Of a stretch of DNA of 64,000 bases, positions 46,218 to 55,876 are shown in pieces. Position numbers and translations under genes: made by a program. The stretch covers positions 1,116,001-1,180,000 of the forward strand of contig CP160630.1 in the NCBI GenBank assembly GCA_038993745.2. Direction: 5' to 3'. Numbering within the stretch: the stretch's first letter is position 1; each line of letters begins with the position of its first letter. The notes beneath the pieces were generated by a model. That model did no database searches. It was given only the letters and a program-made list of their open reading frames with translations, and was not told the DNA's origin. This stretch comes from Aliivibrio fischeri. GTDB lineage: Bacteria; Pseudomonadota; Gammaproteobacteria; Enterobacterales; Vibrionaceae.

Positions 46218-47564
46218 ATGAATATAAAAAAAGGCGTCGTTGGTAAAGTTTATCATTGCCCGATTAAAGGGGAATTTGAATTTATCTCTAATGGGCTGAT
46301 TACTATCGATCAGCAAGGTAAGATATGTGACGTTCTCCATCCTTCCGATCCTAATTATTCAAAAACGCTTAACTTTTTAAAAGAAAAAGATTCTCTACAA
46401 GAGTTAACCGATCAACAATTTTTATTACCTGGCATGGTTGATCTCCATATCCATGCTCCACAATGGCCTCAAGCTGGAAAAGGGTTAGATCTTCCGCTCA
46501 ATGAATGGCTTGACCATTATACGTTCCCTTTAGAACATAAGTTTAGCGAGCTGTCATTTGCAGAACAGTACTACCCTCACCTAGTAAAAACCTATTTAGC
46601 TAATGGCACTACAACAGCAACCTATTTTGCAACTATAGATACTTCATCTTCTCTTTACTTGGCAGAAACTTGCATTAAATATGGTCAACGTGCATTAGTT
46701 GGTAAAGTCTCAATGGATGATAGGGAGATGTGTCCTAATTACTACGTAGAAGAGAGCGCAGAACACTCTATTCAAGAAGCTGAAAGATTCATAACATCCT
46801 TTTCTCAACTAACTAATAACAATAACTTAGTCGAACCAATTATCACGCCTAGGTTTATCCCTACCTGTTCGTTAGAAGCATTAAAAGGGTTAGGTGATTT
46901 AGCGAAAAAATATCAATGTGCGGTTCAAACTCATGCTTCAGAAAGCGATTGGGCAAGAGACTTCAGCCAAGAAAAATACAATAAAACAGATATCGAAATT
47001 TACAACGAAGCTGGACTACTTGGTGAACGAACCATCTTAGCCCACTCTATCTTCTTAACCGATTCAGACATTGATACTATCAAGCAAACAGGTTCAGGAA
47101 TCGCTCACTGTCCAAGGTCCAATATCTATTTTGCAAATGCAGCATTGCCATTACGTGAATACTTAGATCAAGATATTCAACTAGGATTAGGCTCTGACAT
47201 TGCAGGTGGCCCTTTTCCCTCGCTATTTATGGCTTGCTCAGATGCAGTCCTTCACTCAAGAGCACGAGAATGTGGAACAAATGCGAGTCTACCGGCAGAG
47301 ATAAGGGGGCAAGAAAACAGCCGAGTCTCATTACTAGAAGCTTACTGGATGGCAACAACAGGTGGCGGTCAATTGCTAAAGCTACCAGTTGGACAGTTTA
47401 AAAAGGGTTACTGCTTCGACGCTCTAGTTATTGATGATGAAGATTCGAACCTACTAATCTGTCCTGAACTCGATTCACCTCAAGACATACTAGAAAAAAT
47501 CATCACTCACACAACCAGAAATAATATTCGCCAAGTCTGGGTTGATGGCAATCAAGTAAAGTAA
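46218..47564 (+). CDS. guaD: Guanine deaminase
   Basis: GuaD hydrolyses guanine to xanthine and ammonia. The 448-residue amidohydrolase has the zinc ligands in MVDLHIHAPQW, the loop GLDLPLNEWLDHYTFP typical of guanine deaminases, QTHASESDWARDF, AHSIFL, AHCPRSN and the metal Asp in GLGSDIAGG. The length agrees with the family. Following deoD, it finishes the path from imported guanosine to xanthine. Confidence 0.95.
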   Translation: MNIKKGVVGKVYHCPIKGEFEFISNGLITIDQQGKICDVLHPSDPNYSKTLNFLKEKDSLQELTDQQFLLPGMVDLHIHAPQWPQAGKGLDLPLNEWLDHYTFPLEHKFSELSFAEQYYPHLVKTYLANGTTTATYFATIDTSSSLYLAETCIKYGQRALVGKVSMDDREMCPNYYVEESAEHSIQEAERFITSFSQLTNNNNLVEPIITPRFIPTCSLEALKGLGDLAKKYQCAVQTHASESDWARDFSQEKYNKTDIEIYNEAGLLGERTILAHSIFLTDSDIDTIKQTGSGIAHCPRSNIYFANAALPLREYLDQDIQLGLGSDIAGGPFPSLFMACSDAVLHSRARECGTNASLPAEIRGQENSRVSLLEAYWMATTGGGQLLKLPVGQFKKGYCFDALVIDDEDSNLLICPELDSPQDILEKIITHTTRNNIRQVWVDGNQVK

Positions 47565-47701
47565 AACGTTTAGAGCTGAGTTTGCAGAAAGAATCACGAA
47601 CTGAGACAAAGCAGAATATTCTGCAACTCGCTCTTTATTATTATCGCATTTTTTTATGAAACCATTACCATAGAGCTATCTTTAATACACAGAGATAGAG
47701 C

Positions 47702-48340
47702 ATGGATCTGTTTCAACAATTAATCTCAGAGCTTAATTTACCTAAGATCTCTTATGTTAAAAATGAATTGCTTTTACAGCAGTCTACACCAATTAATTCG
47801 CTTCTATTTTGCCAAGATGCCGATTTAACCATTTTCCATATAAATGAACATGGTAAAGAATTTATTCTTGGAGTAGATACGAATTATTCAGGTCCTTTAG
47901 GTGAGATGGAATTCTTCCAGCAAAAACCATATTCAACTTTGAATGTTAAAGCTAACAAAGCTGGTTATCTCTATAAAATTCCTAAACTTAAGCTTCTTGA
48001 ATTATTGAGAGAAAAACCAGAACTAACGATTCTTCTGCTCGAATTCATTTCAACAAGATATAATAAAAATATCACTAAGTTAATGAATAACATTACATTA
48101 TCAGCAAGGATTAATGTCATCGAACAGATCCTCGAATTAAAACAGCACTCAAATAGTCCGCTATTTAAAATTCCAGTGACCTTAAAAGCCAAGCAGCTAG
48201 GTATAACTGACCGATGTTATCGCCAAATTTTACAAGTTTTGGAAAAAGAAAATAAGCTAATCAAACAAGGGCATGAGTTTGAGTTACTGAATGAAAAAGC
48301 ACTAAAAGACGAAGTGCTTTATACCGAAGTAGACAAATAA
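47702..48340 (+). CDS. Crp/Fnr-family regulator (YeiL-like)
   Basis: A 212-residue regulator with an N-terminal cyclic nucleotide-binding fold and a C-terminal winged helix (about residues 150-205, RCYRQILQVLEKENKLI). It resembles E. coli YeiL, a Crp-family protein encoded near nucleoside genes. It follows guaD, so control of nupC-deoD-guaD is a reasonable guess, but no operator is identified. It has few cysteines and no FNR-type cluster. Confidence 0.78.
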   Translation: MDLFQQLISELNLPKISYVKNELLLQQSTPINSLLFCQDADLTIFHINEHGKEFILGVDTNYSGPLGEMEFFQQKPYSTLNVKANKAGYLYKIPKLKLLELLREKPELTILLLEFISTRYNKNITKLMNNITLSARINVIEQILELKQHSNSPLFKIPVTLKAKQLGITDRCYRQILQVLEKENKLIKQGHEFELLNEKALKDEVLYTEVDK

Positions 48341-48352
48341 ACATAATCATCG

Positions 48353-49132
48353 CTATTTTTTATATGGCGATATGATCGTATTTCCTGTCACCGCATGATG
48401 AGAGACCATCACCAAATCTTGATATAAGGTGCGAATATTCTCTTCACTCAACACATCGCTTGGCTTTCCTTCAGCCATAATTTCACCTTGATTAATCAAA
48501 ATCAAACGATCACAAAACTCAGCAGCGGTATTTAAGTTATGAATAGCAACCAATGCTGATTTTCCTTTTTGGCATTCTTGATATAAGACATTCATCAATT
48601 GAGATTCATGGCCAATATCTAAACTCGCCGTCGGCTCATCAAGTAACATTAAAGGAGTATCTTGAACTAAAGTTCGGGCAAAATGTACGAGCTGTTTTTC
48701 ACCACCAGATAAATCAGTAACATTACGCTTATGTAGATGCTCTATTCCCACTTTTTCTAATGCAGCTTGGCTTTGTTTCTCTATCTCAGCTGGAGATATA
48801 ATTGAGTGTTGCTGTCTCGCATGAAAACCAAAACCAATGGTTTCCATCACATTAAAAGAAAAAGCGGCTTCACTGTATTGAGGCAAATAACTCATACATA
48901 AAGCACGCTCAATATGAGATAAGACAGCAAGAGATTGACCTTGGATCTCAATACTTCCTTCGGCATAAGGCTGGAATCCACTGATGCACTTCATTAATGT
49001 ACTTTTACCCGCGCCATTCGGGCCAATAATACCAACCAATTCACCAGAATTGGCGGTAAATGAAATCGACTTTAATAATGCTTTAGTCCCAACCTGATAG
49101 TTTAATTGTGAGACATTTAATAATGGTTTCAT
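48353..49132 (-). CDS. btuD: ABC transporter ATPase, cobalamin uptake type (BtuD-like)
   Basis: The ATPase of an Fe3+/cobalamin-type ABC importer. It has Walker A (GPNGAGKSTLMKC), the signature LSGGEKQLV and Walker B (LMLLDEPTAS), in 259 residues. The open frame starts at 49183, but MKPLLNVSQLNYQVG at 49132 overlaps the permease stop by 4 bases (ATGA), which fits coupled translation. The upstream cobalamin riboswitch and the neighbouring adenosyltransferase-like gene favour B12 or a cobinamide as substrate over iron. Confidence 0.87.
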   Translation of the reverse strand: MKPLLNVSQLNYQVGTKALLKSISFTANSGELVGIIGPNGAGKSTLMKCISGFQPYAEGSIEIQGQSLAVLSHIERALCMSYLPQYSEAAFSFNVMETIGFGFHARQQHSIISPAEIEKQSQAALEKVGIEHLHKRNVTDLSGGEKQLVHFARTLVQDTPLMLLDEPTASLDIGHESQLMNVLYQECQKGKSALVAIHNLNTAAEFCDRLILINQGEIMAEGKPSDVLSEENIRTLYQDLVMVSHHAVTGNTIISPYKK

Positions 49133-50169
49133 GCTAAACGTCCCTTTCTTTGAAATCGAATGATCAAGCCAATAAAGTAGCAACCACCAATAAATGAAGT
49201 AATAATCCCCGCTTTCAATTCATTAGGCGCAATGATCCAACGTCCTAATAAGTCACAAACCAATAGAAATATCACACCAAATATGGCTGAAAACGGCAAT
49301 AATTTCTCATGACTTGGTCCTACTAATAGACGCACTAAATGAGGAACCATCAAGCCGATAAAACCAATAGGTCCAGCAATAGCAATCGACATCGCCGTTA
49401 ATAACGTAGCAAACAACAATAATTTAAATCGTGTCTGTTTTACATTTAGACCCATACCATGAGCACTCTCCTCACCTAAAGCGAGTAAATTGAGAGAACG
49501 GCTTTCTTTGAGTAACAAGGTAGACACAATAATAATCACAGGTGTTGGCCATAATAAATGCTGCCACATACGACCATCTAGCCCCCCCATTGCCCAGAAA
49601 ACAAATTGGCTGACTTCATACTGTTGCGCCATTAATAGTAGTCCCATACGAGCACCGCCCAATAAACTCGATAGCGCCAATCCAGTTAATATGAGAAATA
49701 AAATTTGTGAAGAAGAGTGACGAGATGCAAGAACATAAATAAACGCAGAAGCAGTAAGAGCACCAACCGTTGTAAAAACAGGTAACCACATCGGATTCAT
49801 AAAAGAAAAACCCGTAACAATAGCGATAACAGCACCAAAACTGCTTCCCGAGCTTACCCCCAATACATCAGGACTCGCTAATGGGTTTTTAAATAATCCT
49901 TGAGTACAGGCTCCAGCTAAAGCCAATGCACCACCAGCCATAATTGCAGCACACGCCCTTGGCAAACGAATGTGCATCACTATTGCAGAAGCAAGCGGAT
50001 ACTCTTTAGTTGCTAACTCACTCCCACCAAATATATAACTCTTAAACATAGCTAAAATATCAATGATTGGAATATGAACCGCACCAAGACTTAAATATGT
50101 TAAGAATAATCCAATAAATAAACACGTAGAGACAATAGCTTGAAAAGAGGTTAAACGATAAAAAGGCAT
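49129..50169 (-). CDS. btuC: FecCD-type ABC permease, cobalamin uptake (BtuC-like)
   Basis: A 346-residue inner-membrane permease with about ten predicted helices and the FecCD blocks RLPRACAAIMAGGALALAG, GVSSGSSFGAV and GLMVPHLVRLLVGPSH (coupling helix that meets the ATPase). It is coupled to the binding protein gene by a TGATG overlap. The substrate is inferred as cobalamin from the riboswitch upstream of the operon. Confidence 0.88.
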   Translation of the reverse strand: MPFYRLTSFQAIVSTCLFIGLFLTYLSLGAVHIPIIDILAMFKSYIFGGSELATKEYPLASAIVMHIRLPRACAAIMAGGALALAGACTQGLFKNPLASPDVLGVSSGSSFGAVIAIVTGFSFMNPMWLPVFTTVGALTASAFIYVLASRHSSSQILFLILTGLALSSLLGGARMGLLLMAQQYEVSQFVFWAMGGLDGRMWQHLLWPTPVIIIVSTLLLKESRSLNLLALGEESAHGMGLNVKQTRFKLLLFATLLTAMSIAIAGPIGFIGLMVPHLVRLLVGPSHEKLLPFSAIFGVIFLLVCDLLGRWIIAPNELKAGIITSFIGGCYFIGLIIRFQRKGRLA

Positions 50170-51086
50170 CAGAGTTTCTTATAGGCAGAGTGATTAACAA
50201 ACAGAATCGCATCAATAATATATTGGCTATAAACACTTCTTAACACATGTGGCATTTGATAGACCCGACCTTCTTTAATGGCATTAACGGATTGTAATGA
50301 AGGATCAGATAAAACGTCTTGCTTAAATTTATCAGCACCTTTTTCATCTCCATACACCCACGCTGGTATAAATAAAATATCTGGATTTAATGCAATGACC
50401 ATCTCTTTTGATACGGGAACTTGCCCGTATTTATCACTCACTAGCCCTTCAATGGCATTATTCAGATTTGCCTGTTTTAAGACTTCATCCCAAGTAGAAT
50501 CTTGACCGCTCGATGTTCCCCACGGATTATAATCCAAAGCAGTTAATCGCTTTTTAGGTAAGATAACCTCTTGCTGTAAACGCTGTTGCATATCTTCGAT
50601 GACTCGCTCAGCAGCAAGTCGACGATTAACAATATCACCGACTCGCAAAATCTCGGTTTCAACCTCTTTTAAGGTATTAGGCGTTTGAATGCGATAAACC
50701 GGGATACCAGCACTCTCAATAATCGCTAACTTTGATGCATCACTCCAATTAGCAGCAAAAACAATATCAGGACGATTCGCGATGATCATTTCCACATTAA
50801 GCGCTAACAAAGGTACTGATTTTGGCAAGATATCTTTAATCGCTGAATAGTTAGGGTTATTAGCAAGATCAGTCAAACTGGATAATTGTTCTTTATCAAC
50901 CAACTCTAACAATACGGCATCGGTGAATAACGTTTTTGATGATATTTTTGTAGGTGCTTTATCTAAAAGAACGGTATTACCTAACCCATCAACAACATGT
51001 AATGGATAGGTAGTTTCGGCCATCGTTGACCAAGAAAGCAAAAGAGAAAAAATAATAATAAATGGGTTTAACGCAAGCCAACGCAT
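50169..51086 (-). CDS. btuF: Periplasmic cobalamin-binding protein (BtuF-like)
   Basis: A 305-residue class III substrate-binding protein with a Sec signal peptide (MRWLALNPFIIIFSLLLSWS). The mature fold has two lobes linked by a helix, as in BtuF and FhuD. The frame runs open to 51185, but the ATG at 51086 has an AGGAG site and starts the signal peptide. It is the first gene of btuFCD and lies directly behind a cobalamin riboswitch. Confidence 0.87.
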   Translation of the reverse strand: MRWLALNPFIIIFSLLLSWSTMAETTYPLHVVDGLGNTVLLDKAPTKISSKTLFTDAVLLELVDKEQLSSLTDLANNPNYSAIKDILPKSVPLLALNVEMIIANRPDIVFAANWSDASKLAIIESAGIPVYRIQTPNTLKEVETEILRVGDIVNRRLAAERVIEDMQQRLQQEVILPKKRLTALDYNPWGTSSGQDSTWDEVLKQANLNNAIEGLVSDKYGQVPVSKEMVIALNPDILFIPAWVYGDEKGADKFKQDVLSDPSLQSVNAIKEGRVYQMPHVLRSVYSQYIIDAILFVNHSAYKKL

Positions 51087-51120
51087 GGCAACTCCTGTAA
51101 ATCGCGTACATAATATGAAC

Positions 51121-51200
51121 CAACTTCGTATCTGACTCAAACTCTTGCAAGCTCTCACAGTGGCGCGCCCGTCACGGATTCTCACCGTATTCCGAAGTAA
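51121..51200 (-). ncRNA. Cobalamin riboswitch upstream of btuF
   Basis: On the minus strand the leader holds the conserved cobalamin-aptamer elements GGTGAGAATCCG, CGCGCCACTGTGA and GAGTCAGATAC, in the right order. A closing stem forms between ACTTCG (51193-51198) and CGAAGT (51123-51128). It ends about 35 bases before the btuF ATG, so it probably controls translation or early termination of the uptake operon when cobalamin is plentiful. It is short for a cobalamin riboswitch. Confidence 0.83.
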
Positions 51201-51324
51201 TCTTCATTGTACGATGCTATGTTGATATATTCTATCTATAACCCTGAAAACATGGGATTAATTAGAGATACCCCATACAACGTGATAAAATTCATCACCT
51301 CTTTAATCAACAAAGTAATTATTT

Positions 51325-51861
51325 ATGGCACTTAAAGCATCTGGAAATATTGGTGAACTTTCATATCCATTCATTTTTGAAGACAGCCCATTATGCGACT
51401 TTGAAATCTTAACGGATGAATTATGTGCCTATACTGGCTTAGCGTTATCACAAGTAACTAATCAAGAAGTCCGTGAATCGCTAGAACGTCTACAACCAAA
51501 AATATTTCACCTTAATGGCTCGATTCGTGGGAAATGTGGCATCTTTGAGCAGGACGTTCAAGAACTCGTGTCTGAAATGTTTTACTTTAAAGAACAAGTT
51601 CATGACAAAGGTAAGCGCTTTGTTCTTCCTCGTGGAACCGGCCCTGTCATTCAACTTCATCAATGCCGTAGCTTAAGTAAAAAAGTGGTTCGCGCCTTAG
51701 TTCTTATTGATAAATTAACCAATAAAACAATCCCAGAAACACTTCCTCGTTTTGCAAATGCACTCGCTAATTATTATTTCGTGCTTACGCGAGTACTAAA
51801 TCAAGATATGAATATTGATGAGCCTGAATATGTAAGCGTTAACTATCCAAGGCCTGAATAG
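51325..51861 (+). CDS. PduO-type cob(I)alamin adenosyltransferase-like protein
   Basis: A 178-residue protein that resembles ATP:cob(I)alamin adenosyltransferases of the PduO/MMAB type, which make adenosylcobalamin. The pattern FVLPRGTGPVIQLHQCRSLSKK corresponds to the FVLPGG..A..LH.AR block and NALANYYFVLTR to LNRLSDYLFVLAR. Several usual residues are changed: the second Ser-Asp pair is Ala-Asn and the RRAER part is missing. It is divergent from the cobalamin uptake operon. Activity is therefore uncertain; it may bind but not adenosylate. Confidence 0.7.
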   Translation: MALKASGNIGELSYPFIFEDSPLCDFEILTDELCAYTGLALSQVTNQEVRESLERLQPKIFHLNGSIRGKCGIFEQDVQELVSEMFYFKEQVHDKGKRFVLPRGTGPVIQLHQCRSLSKKVVRALVLIDKLTNKTIPETLPRFANALANYYFVLTRVLNQDMNIDEPEYVSVNYPRPE

Positions 51862-52084
51862 ATTATATATTGTGTAAACATATCGTTAAGCAAATTGTGA
51901 AAAAGAATATTAAGAATAGGAACCATAATATTCTCTTTTATTATCAATGATAATTGCACGATACAAGTCAATGCAACTCTACTTATGGGCTTTAATTATA
52001 TTGATAGCAAACCTTATATATTATAAAGTCCACCTCAATTATTACAGTCATGCAATAAATGACTTTTTTGTTAACTTAGGTTAA
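51862..52084. other. Intergenic region before the second diguanylate cyclase gene
   Basis: About 220 AT-rich bases with no ORF, hairpin or operator I can support. It must hold the promoter of the following gene; an AGG ribosome site lies just before its TTG start. Confidence 0.4.
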
Positions 52085-53686
52085 TTGATTAAAGTGATTA
52101 CATTTAGTAAGTCCAATAAATTATTTTTTTGGCCACGCTTTATCGTTTTATTTACAATATTAAACATCTTGTTATTTTCGGTATTTTATTTTTACAAATA
52201 CTCACAAAACCAGATAGAGATAAGTAAAATAAAATCAGAACAAAGTGCTCTAATTTCAGCACAAAAAAAGTACATAGCAATGACCCTAAACAGCATCGGG
52301 CAAGACTTATTGCTGCTCTCTGATTTTATTGAGATTAACAAAGCATACCAAAAACACGAACGCAAACTCATTAAATTAGCTGAAATGAACACACTTGCAT
52401 TGAGCTTGCGTAAAGGCCTTTATGATCAATTAAGATACCTTGATCTGAAGGGAAATGAACTCATTCGTATTAACTATAATAATGGTATTCCAAGTGTAGT
52501 TACTGGTAATGAATTACAAAATAAATTCGACCGTTATTATTTTCAAGACAGCTTATCTTTAAATGATGGGGATATTTACGTTTCTATTTTAGATTTAAAT
52601 ATTGAGCATGGTGAAATAGAAGAACCTTATAAACCTATGATTCGTCTAGCTACACCAGTATATGATGAAGACGGACATAAACGAGGTATTGTTATATTAA
52701 ATTACCTTGCCGCTCATTTATTAGATGGTCTAAAACTATTTTCTTTAGATAAAAGAAATCATCATATGCTAATAAATAGTAATAATTACTTTTTATTTTA
52801 TGATAAAAGACCAGATCTTGAATTCGCTTTCATGTTTAATGAAGACGAAAGTAAAACCTATCCTGCAATTTATCCAATAACTTATTCTTGTATTGAGAAA
52901 GAACCTAAAGGTCAATATGAAATAGGTTCAGGAATTTTAACGTTCGATTCTGTATTTGCTTATCCAAAAAATTTAGATTCAGCAAAATCAGTCAAAATTG
53001 TTAAAAAAGACTCATGCTGGCGCTTAATCACTTTTGTTCCTAATTACCCTAAGTGGTCAATTGAGCGAATCTCAAGCAGTGAAGTAATTCTTGTTGGGTG
53101 TTTTATTTTACTCTCATTTATCGTATCGCTGGTTATTACTCAATTACAATTGAAGAAAAAAATTGACCATAACGAAATAAAGAAATTGGCTCACCACGAT
53201 AGTCTGACTGGCCTAATCAACCGTGGATACTTTAAAAAACTGTTTCATTGGAAAATGCAAAAAGCACGAAAAAATGAAACTAAATTAGCTTTGATCTACA
53301 TTGATTTAGATGGATTTAAAGATCTCAATGACAACTTTGGCCACAGTGCTGGTGATTTAGCGTTAAAAGCAGTCGCTCGAAATCTATATAGCACTTTCTC
53401 AGAAAATAGTTACGTCGCTCGATTAGGTGGTGATGAATTTGCCGTGCTTATTCATACCGTTATTGATGAAGAAGAGATATTTGCTCTTGTTGAGGAATTT
53501 TTAGAAAGTAGTAATACCCCATTAATGCTTGAAGATATTCCATATCAACTAAGCACGAGTATTGGCTTAGCTTTCTTCCCTGAACATGGTCGCTCCATTA
53601 ACGAGTTAATGCATAATGCCGATGCGGCAATGTATGACATCAAACGCTCAGGAAAGAATGGATTTAAAGTATTTGAAAAGCTATGA
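52085..53686 (+). CDS. Membrane-bound diguanylate cyclase with Cache-like sensor
   Basis: A 533-residue protein with a membrane helix at about 15-38, a periplasmic Cache-like sensory domain (about 40-335, including LRKGLYDQLRYLDLKGNELIRINY), a second helix at about 335-357 and a GGDEF domain with the intact signature RLGGDEF (near 447). It should produce cyclic di-GMP in response to an outside signal. No RxxD inhibitory motif lies before the signature. The start codon is TTG at 52085 with an AGG upstream; a later GTG is possible. It stands alone. Confidence 0.87.
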   Translation: MIKVITFSKSNKLFFWPRFIVLFTILNILLFSVFYFYKYSQNQIEISKIKSEQSALISAQKKYIAMTLNSIGQDLLLLSDFIEINKAYQKHERKLIKLAEMNTLALSLRKGLYDQLRYLDLKGNELIRINYNNGIPSVVTGNELQNKFDRYYFQDSLSLNDGDIYVSILDLNIEHGEIEEPYKPMIRLATPVYDEDGHKRGIVILNYLAAHLLDGLKLFSLDKRNHHMLINSNNYFLFYDKRPDLEFAFMFNEDESKTYPAIYPITYSCIEKEPKGQYEIGSGILTFDSVFAYPKNLDSAKSVKIVKKDSCWRLITFVPNYPKWSIERISSSEVILVGCFILLSFIVSLVITQLQLKKKIDHNEIKKLAHHDSLTGLINRGYFKKLFHWKMQKARKNETKLALIYIDLDGFKDLNDNFGHSAGDLALKAVARNLYSTFSENSYVARLGGDEFAVLIHTVIDEEEIFALVEEFLESSNTPLMLEDIPYQLSTSIGLAFFPEHGRSINELMHNADAAMYDIKRSGKNGFKVFEKL

Positions 53687-53709
53687 CTTAGGCTTTTATT
53701 ACTGACTTA

Positions 53710-53744
53710 CATTACGCCCAAGCCACTTTAGCTTGGGCGTAATG
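53710..53744. repeat. Perfect 14-base inverted repeat at the MFS gene end
   Basis: CATTACGCCCAAGC (53710-53723) and GCTTGGGCGTAATG (53731-53744) form a perfect stem with a 7-base loop. One arm contains the stop codon of the MFS gene, so the hairpin is built from its last ten codons. No T run of note follows on either strand. Confidence 0.75.
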
Positions 53745-54920
53745 ATTTAAACGCCAACATAAAGCAAAAATAATCATATATAGAAAACCGGCCGCAATCA
53801 TCACCGCATTCCACCCACCATGCTGCCAACAATACATTAGATAAAAACCACCTAAGCTACCACTGACATAATAATGCACTAAGTATAATGCTGTTGCTGT
53901 AGATTTAGCCGTTTCTGCTTGCTGACTCACCCAACCATAAGCCAAGGAATGAGTAAAAAACGCACCAAAACTTAATACATTTAAACCAATGACCATTGTA
54001 ATTAAAGAGTCATTTGTCGTAATAACCATTCCAATTAAACTAATGAATGTCCCTACAAACATACCAAATACAGAACTAAAGCGTTGACTCCATAGTCCAA
54101 CTAACCTTGAGCTTACAGTGCCGGATAGATAACAAAGAAAAATCATAGAAGTGACGCTTAAAGGTAAAGAGTAAGGCTCAGCAATTAGTCGAAAGCCAGT
54201 AACAGAATAAAGGTTTACAAATAAAGCGAAGTTGACTCCTCCAATAAGCATAGCAAGAAAGAGACGTCGATTTCGTAAATGCTGCACAACAACTCTGACA
54301 TAAGAAGATAATTCAGCTTTATTTAAAGCCTTATCACCTTCTTTAGGCAATAAAATAGCGACAAGCATGGCACCAATCAAACTCAGGGCAGCCATAAATA
54401 TCACCGCTGTTTGCCAATCAAAATAGTCGGTTATAATTCCGCCAAACAACCGTCCTGAAATCCCGCCTAGTGAGTTGGCGCTAATATAAGCCCCTATCGC
54501 ATAACTGAAGGCTTTTGCTGTAAACGCTTCAGCCATATAAGCAACGGCAACAGCCGTAAATCCGGCTAAAGCCATTCCCATAACGGCACGACTTAAGATT
54601 AATATAGCTAGATGACTTGTTAATAAAGACAATAAACCAATGATTGGCAAGAGAAATAAACTCAATAACATCACATTACGACGACCAATAAAATCAGAAG
54701 CGATAGCCCAAGGTAGCAACATAAAAGCTAAGGTGAATGTTCCAGCAGCTAACAACCAATTGATTTTAGTTGCAGATACCGAAAAATGTTCAGCCAAAAC
54801 AGGAAGCATTGGCTGAAACAAATATAAATTACAAAATACAATAAAGGACCCAAATGCAAGAGCTGCACTTACTTGATAATAGGCCTTACTTTTAAACTCA
54901 ATCATCTTAGTGATCGCCAT
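53712..54920 (-). CDS. MFS transporter (YnfM-like drug/solute efflux)
   Basis: A 402-residue major facilitator protein with twelve predicted helices, close in layout to E. coli YnfM (for example CNLYLFQPMLPVLAEHF and WAIASDFIGRRNVML, the second being the MFS signature loop between helices 2 and 3). It probably exports a small compound; the substrate is unknown. It is divergent from a LysR gene 86 bases away, a common arrangement in which the regulator controls the transporter. Confidence 0.87.
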   Translation of the reverse strand: MAITKMIEFKSKAYYQVSAALAFGSFIVFCNLYLFQPMLPVLAEHFSVSATKINWLLAAGTFTLAFMLLPWAIASDFIGRRNVMLLSLFLLPIIGLLSLLTSHLAILILSRAVMGMALAGFTAVAVAYMAEAFTAKAFSYAIGAYISANSLGGISGRLFGGIITDYFDWQTAVIFMAALSLIGAMLVAILLPKEGDKALNKAELSSYVRVVVQHLRNRRLFLAMLIGGVNFALFVNLYSVTGFRLIAEPYSLPLSVTSMIFLCYLSGTVSSRLVGLWSQRFSSVFGMFVGTFISLIGMVITTNDSLITMVIGLNVLSFGAFFTHSLAYGWVSQQAETAKSTATALYLVHYYVSGSLGGFYLMYCWQHGGWNAVMIAAGFLYMIIFALCWRLNHYAQAKVAWA

Positions 54921-55006
54921 TAGAAAACTGTACTAAAACTGTAGCAACTCCATTTGAATAGTGAAAATATATTATAATTATCATTTCAATAGCATTTGGT
55001 TATCAC

Positions 55007-55876
55007 ATGGACACTCGACTTCTTACTTATTTTGTCTCTGTTGCTGAGCATAAAAATATGACGCACGCAGCTCGTGCTCTACACATTGCTCAACCAGCAC
55101 TAAGCGTTGCGATAAAAAAACTAGAGACCCAATTAGAGCTGGATCTATTCCGTAGAGATGAGAGAAAAATGATACTGACTCATGAAGGGGAAGTATTACT
55201 GACTCATGCAAAACAGATCCTACAACAGTTGGACGACGCCACTTTGGCGATGAAAGAGTTACGAGGTTTAGAAAAAGGAGAGGTGCGCTTAGGCGTGCCA
55301 AGCATCATGGGAACCTATTATTTCCCTGATGTTTTAATGGCATTTAAAAGTCGTTATCCAAAATTAAAACTCACCATTGTTGATGCGGGTGCTCAATCAA
55401 TACAAAAAATGCTACTTGATGGTGAGATTGATCTTGGAATAACACAAATACGAAACCTGCCTGATGAACTGGATTCTGATCATTTACTTCGATCCCAAAT
55501 GGTCGCTGTCGTCAGTAACGAGCATGAATTTTCTGATAAAAAATCACTCACTTTTTCCGAGTTTTTCTCTCAAGAGTTAGTGATGTTCAAACAAGGGTAC
55601 TTTCATCGAGAAAAACTGGATGCCATCTGTAAACAAGAAGGATTAAATGCAAACTTTTCTTTTGAAACCAATCTACTAGCGGTAATAATGAAAATTGTAA
55701 AACGTGATTTTGCCATTAGTGCATTATTAGAATTAGCCACCGAAAATGAGCCCGATATCGTTTCTATTCCATTTAGTGAGCCTATCTATCTGGATATATC
55801 CATCGCATGGAGAAAGAACGGCTATCTATCTAGAGCTGATAGAACCTTTCTCGAATTCGTGAAACAAAATCATTAG
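55007..55876 (+). CDS. LysR-family regulator, divergent from the MFS transporter
   Basis: A 289-residue LysR-type regulator: winged helix MDTRLLTYFVSVAEHKNMTHAARALHIAQPALSVAIKKLE, then an effector-binding domain ending SIAWRKNGYLSRADRTFLEFV. It shares an 86-base spacer with the MFS gene and most likely controls it. Its effector is unknown. It is followed by a spacer with no obvious hairpin. Confidence 0.9.
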   Translation: MDTRLLTYFVSVAEHKNMTHAARALHIAQPALSVAIKKLETQLELDLFRRDERKMILTHEGEVLLTHAKQILQQLDDATLAMKELRGLEKGEVRLGVPSIMGTYYFPDVLMAFKSRYPKLKLTIVDAGAQSIQKMLLDGEIDLGITQIRNLPDELDSDHLLRSQMVAVVSNEHEFSDKKSLTFSEFFSQELVMFKQGYFHREKLDAICKQEGLNANFSFETNLLAVIMKIVKRDFAISALLELATENEPDIVSIPFSEPIYLDISIAWRKNGYLSRADRTFLEFVKQNH

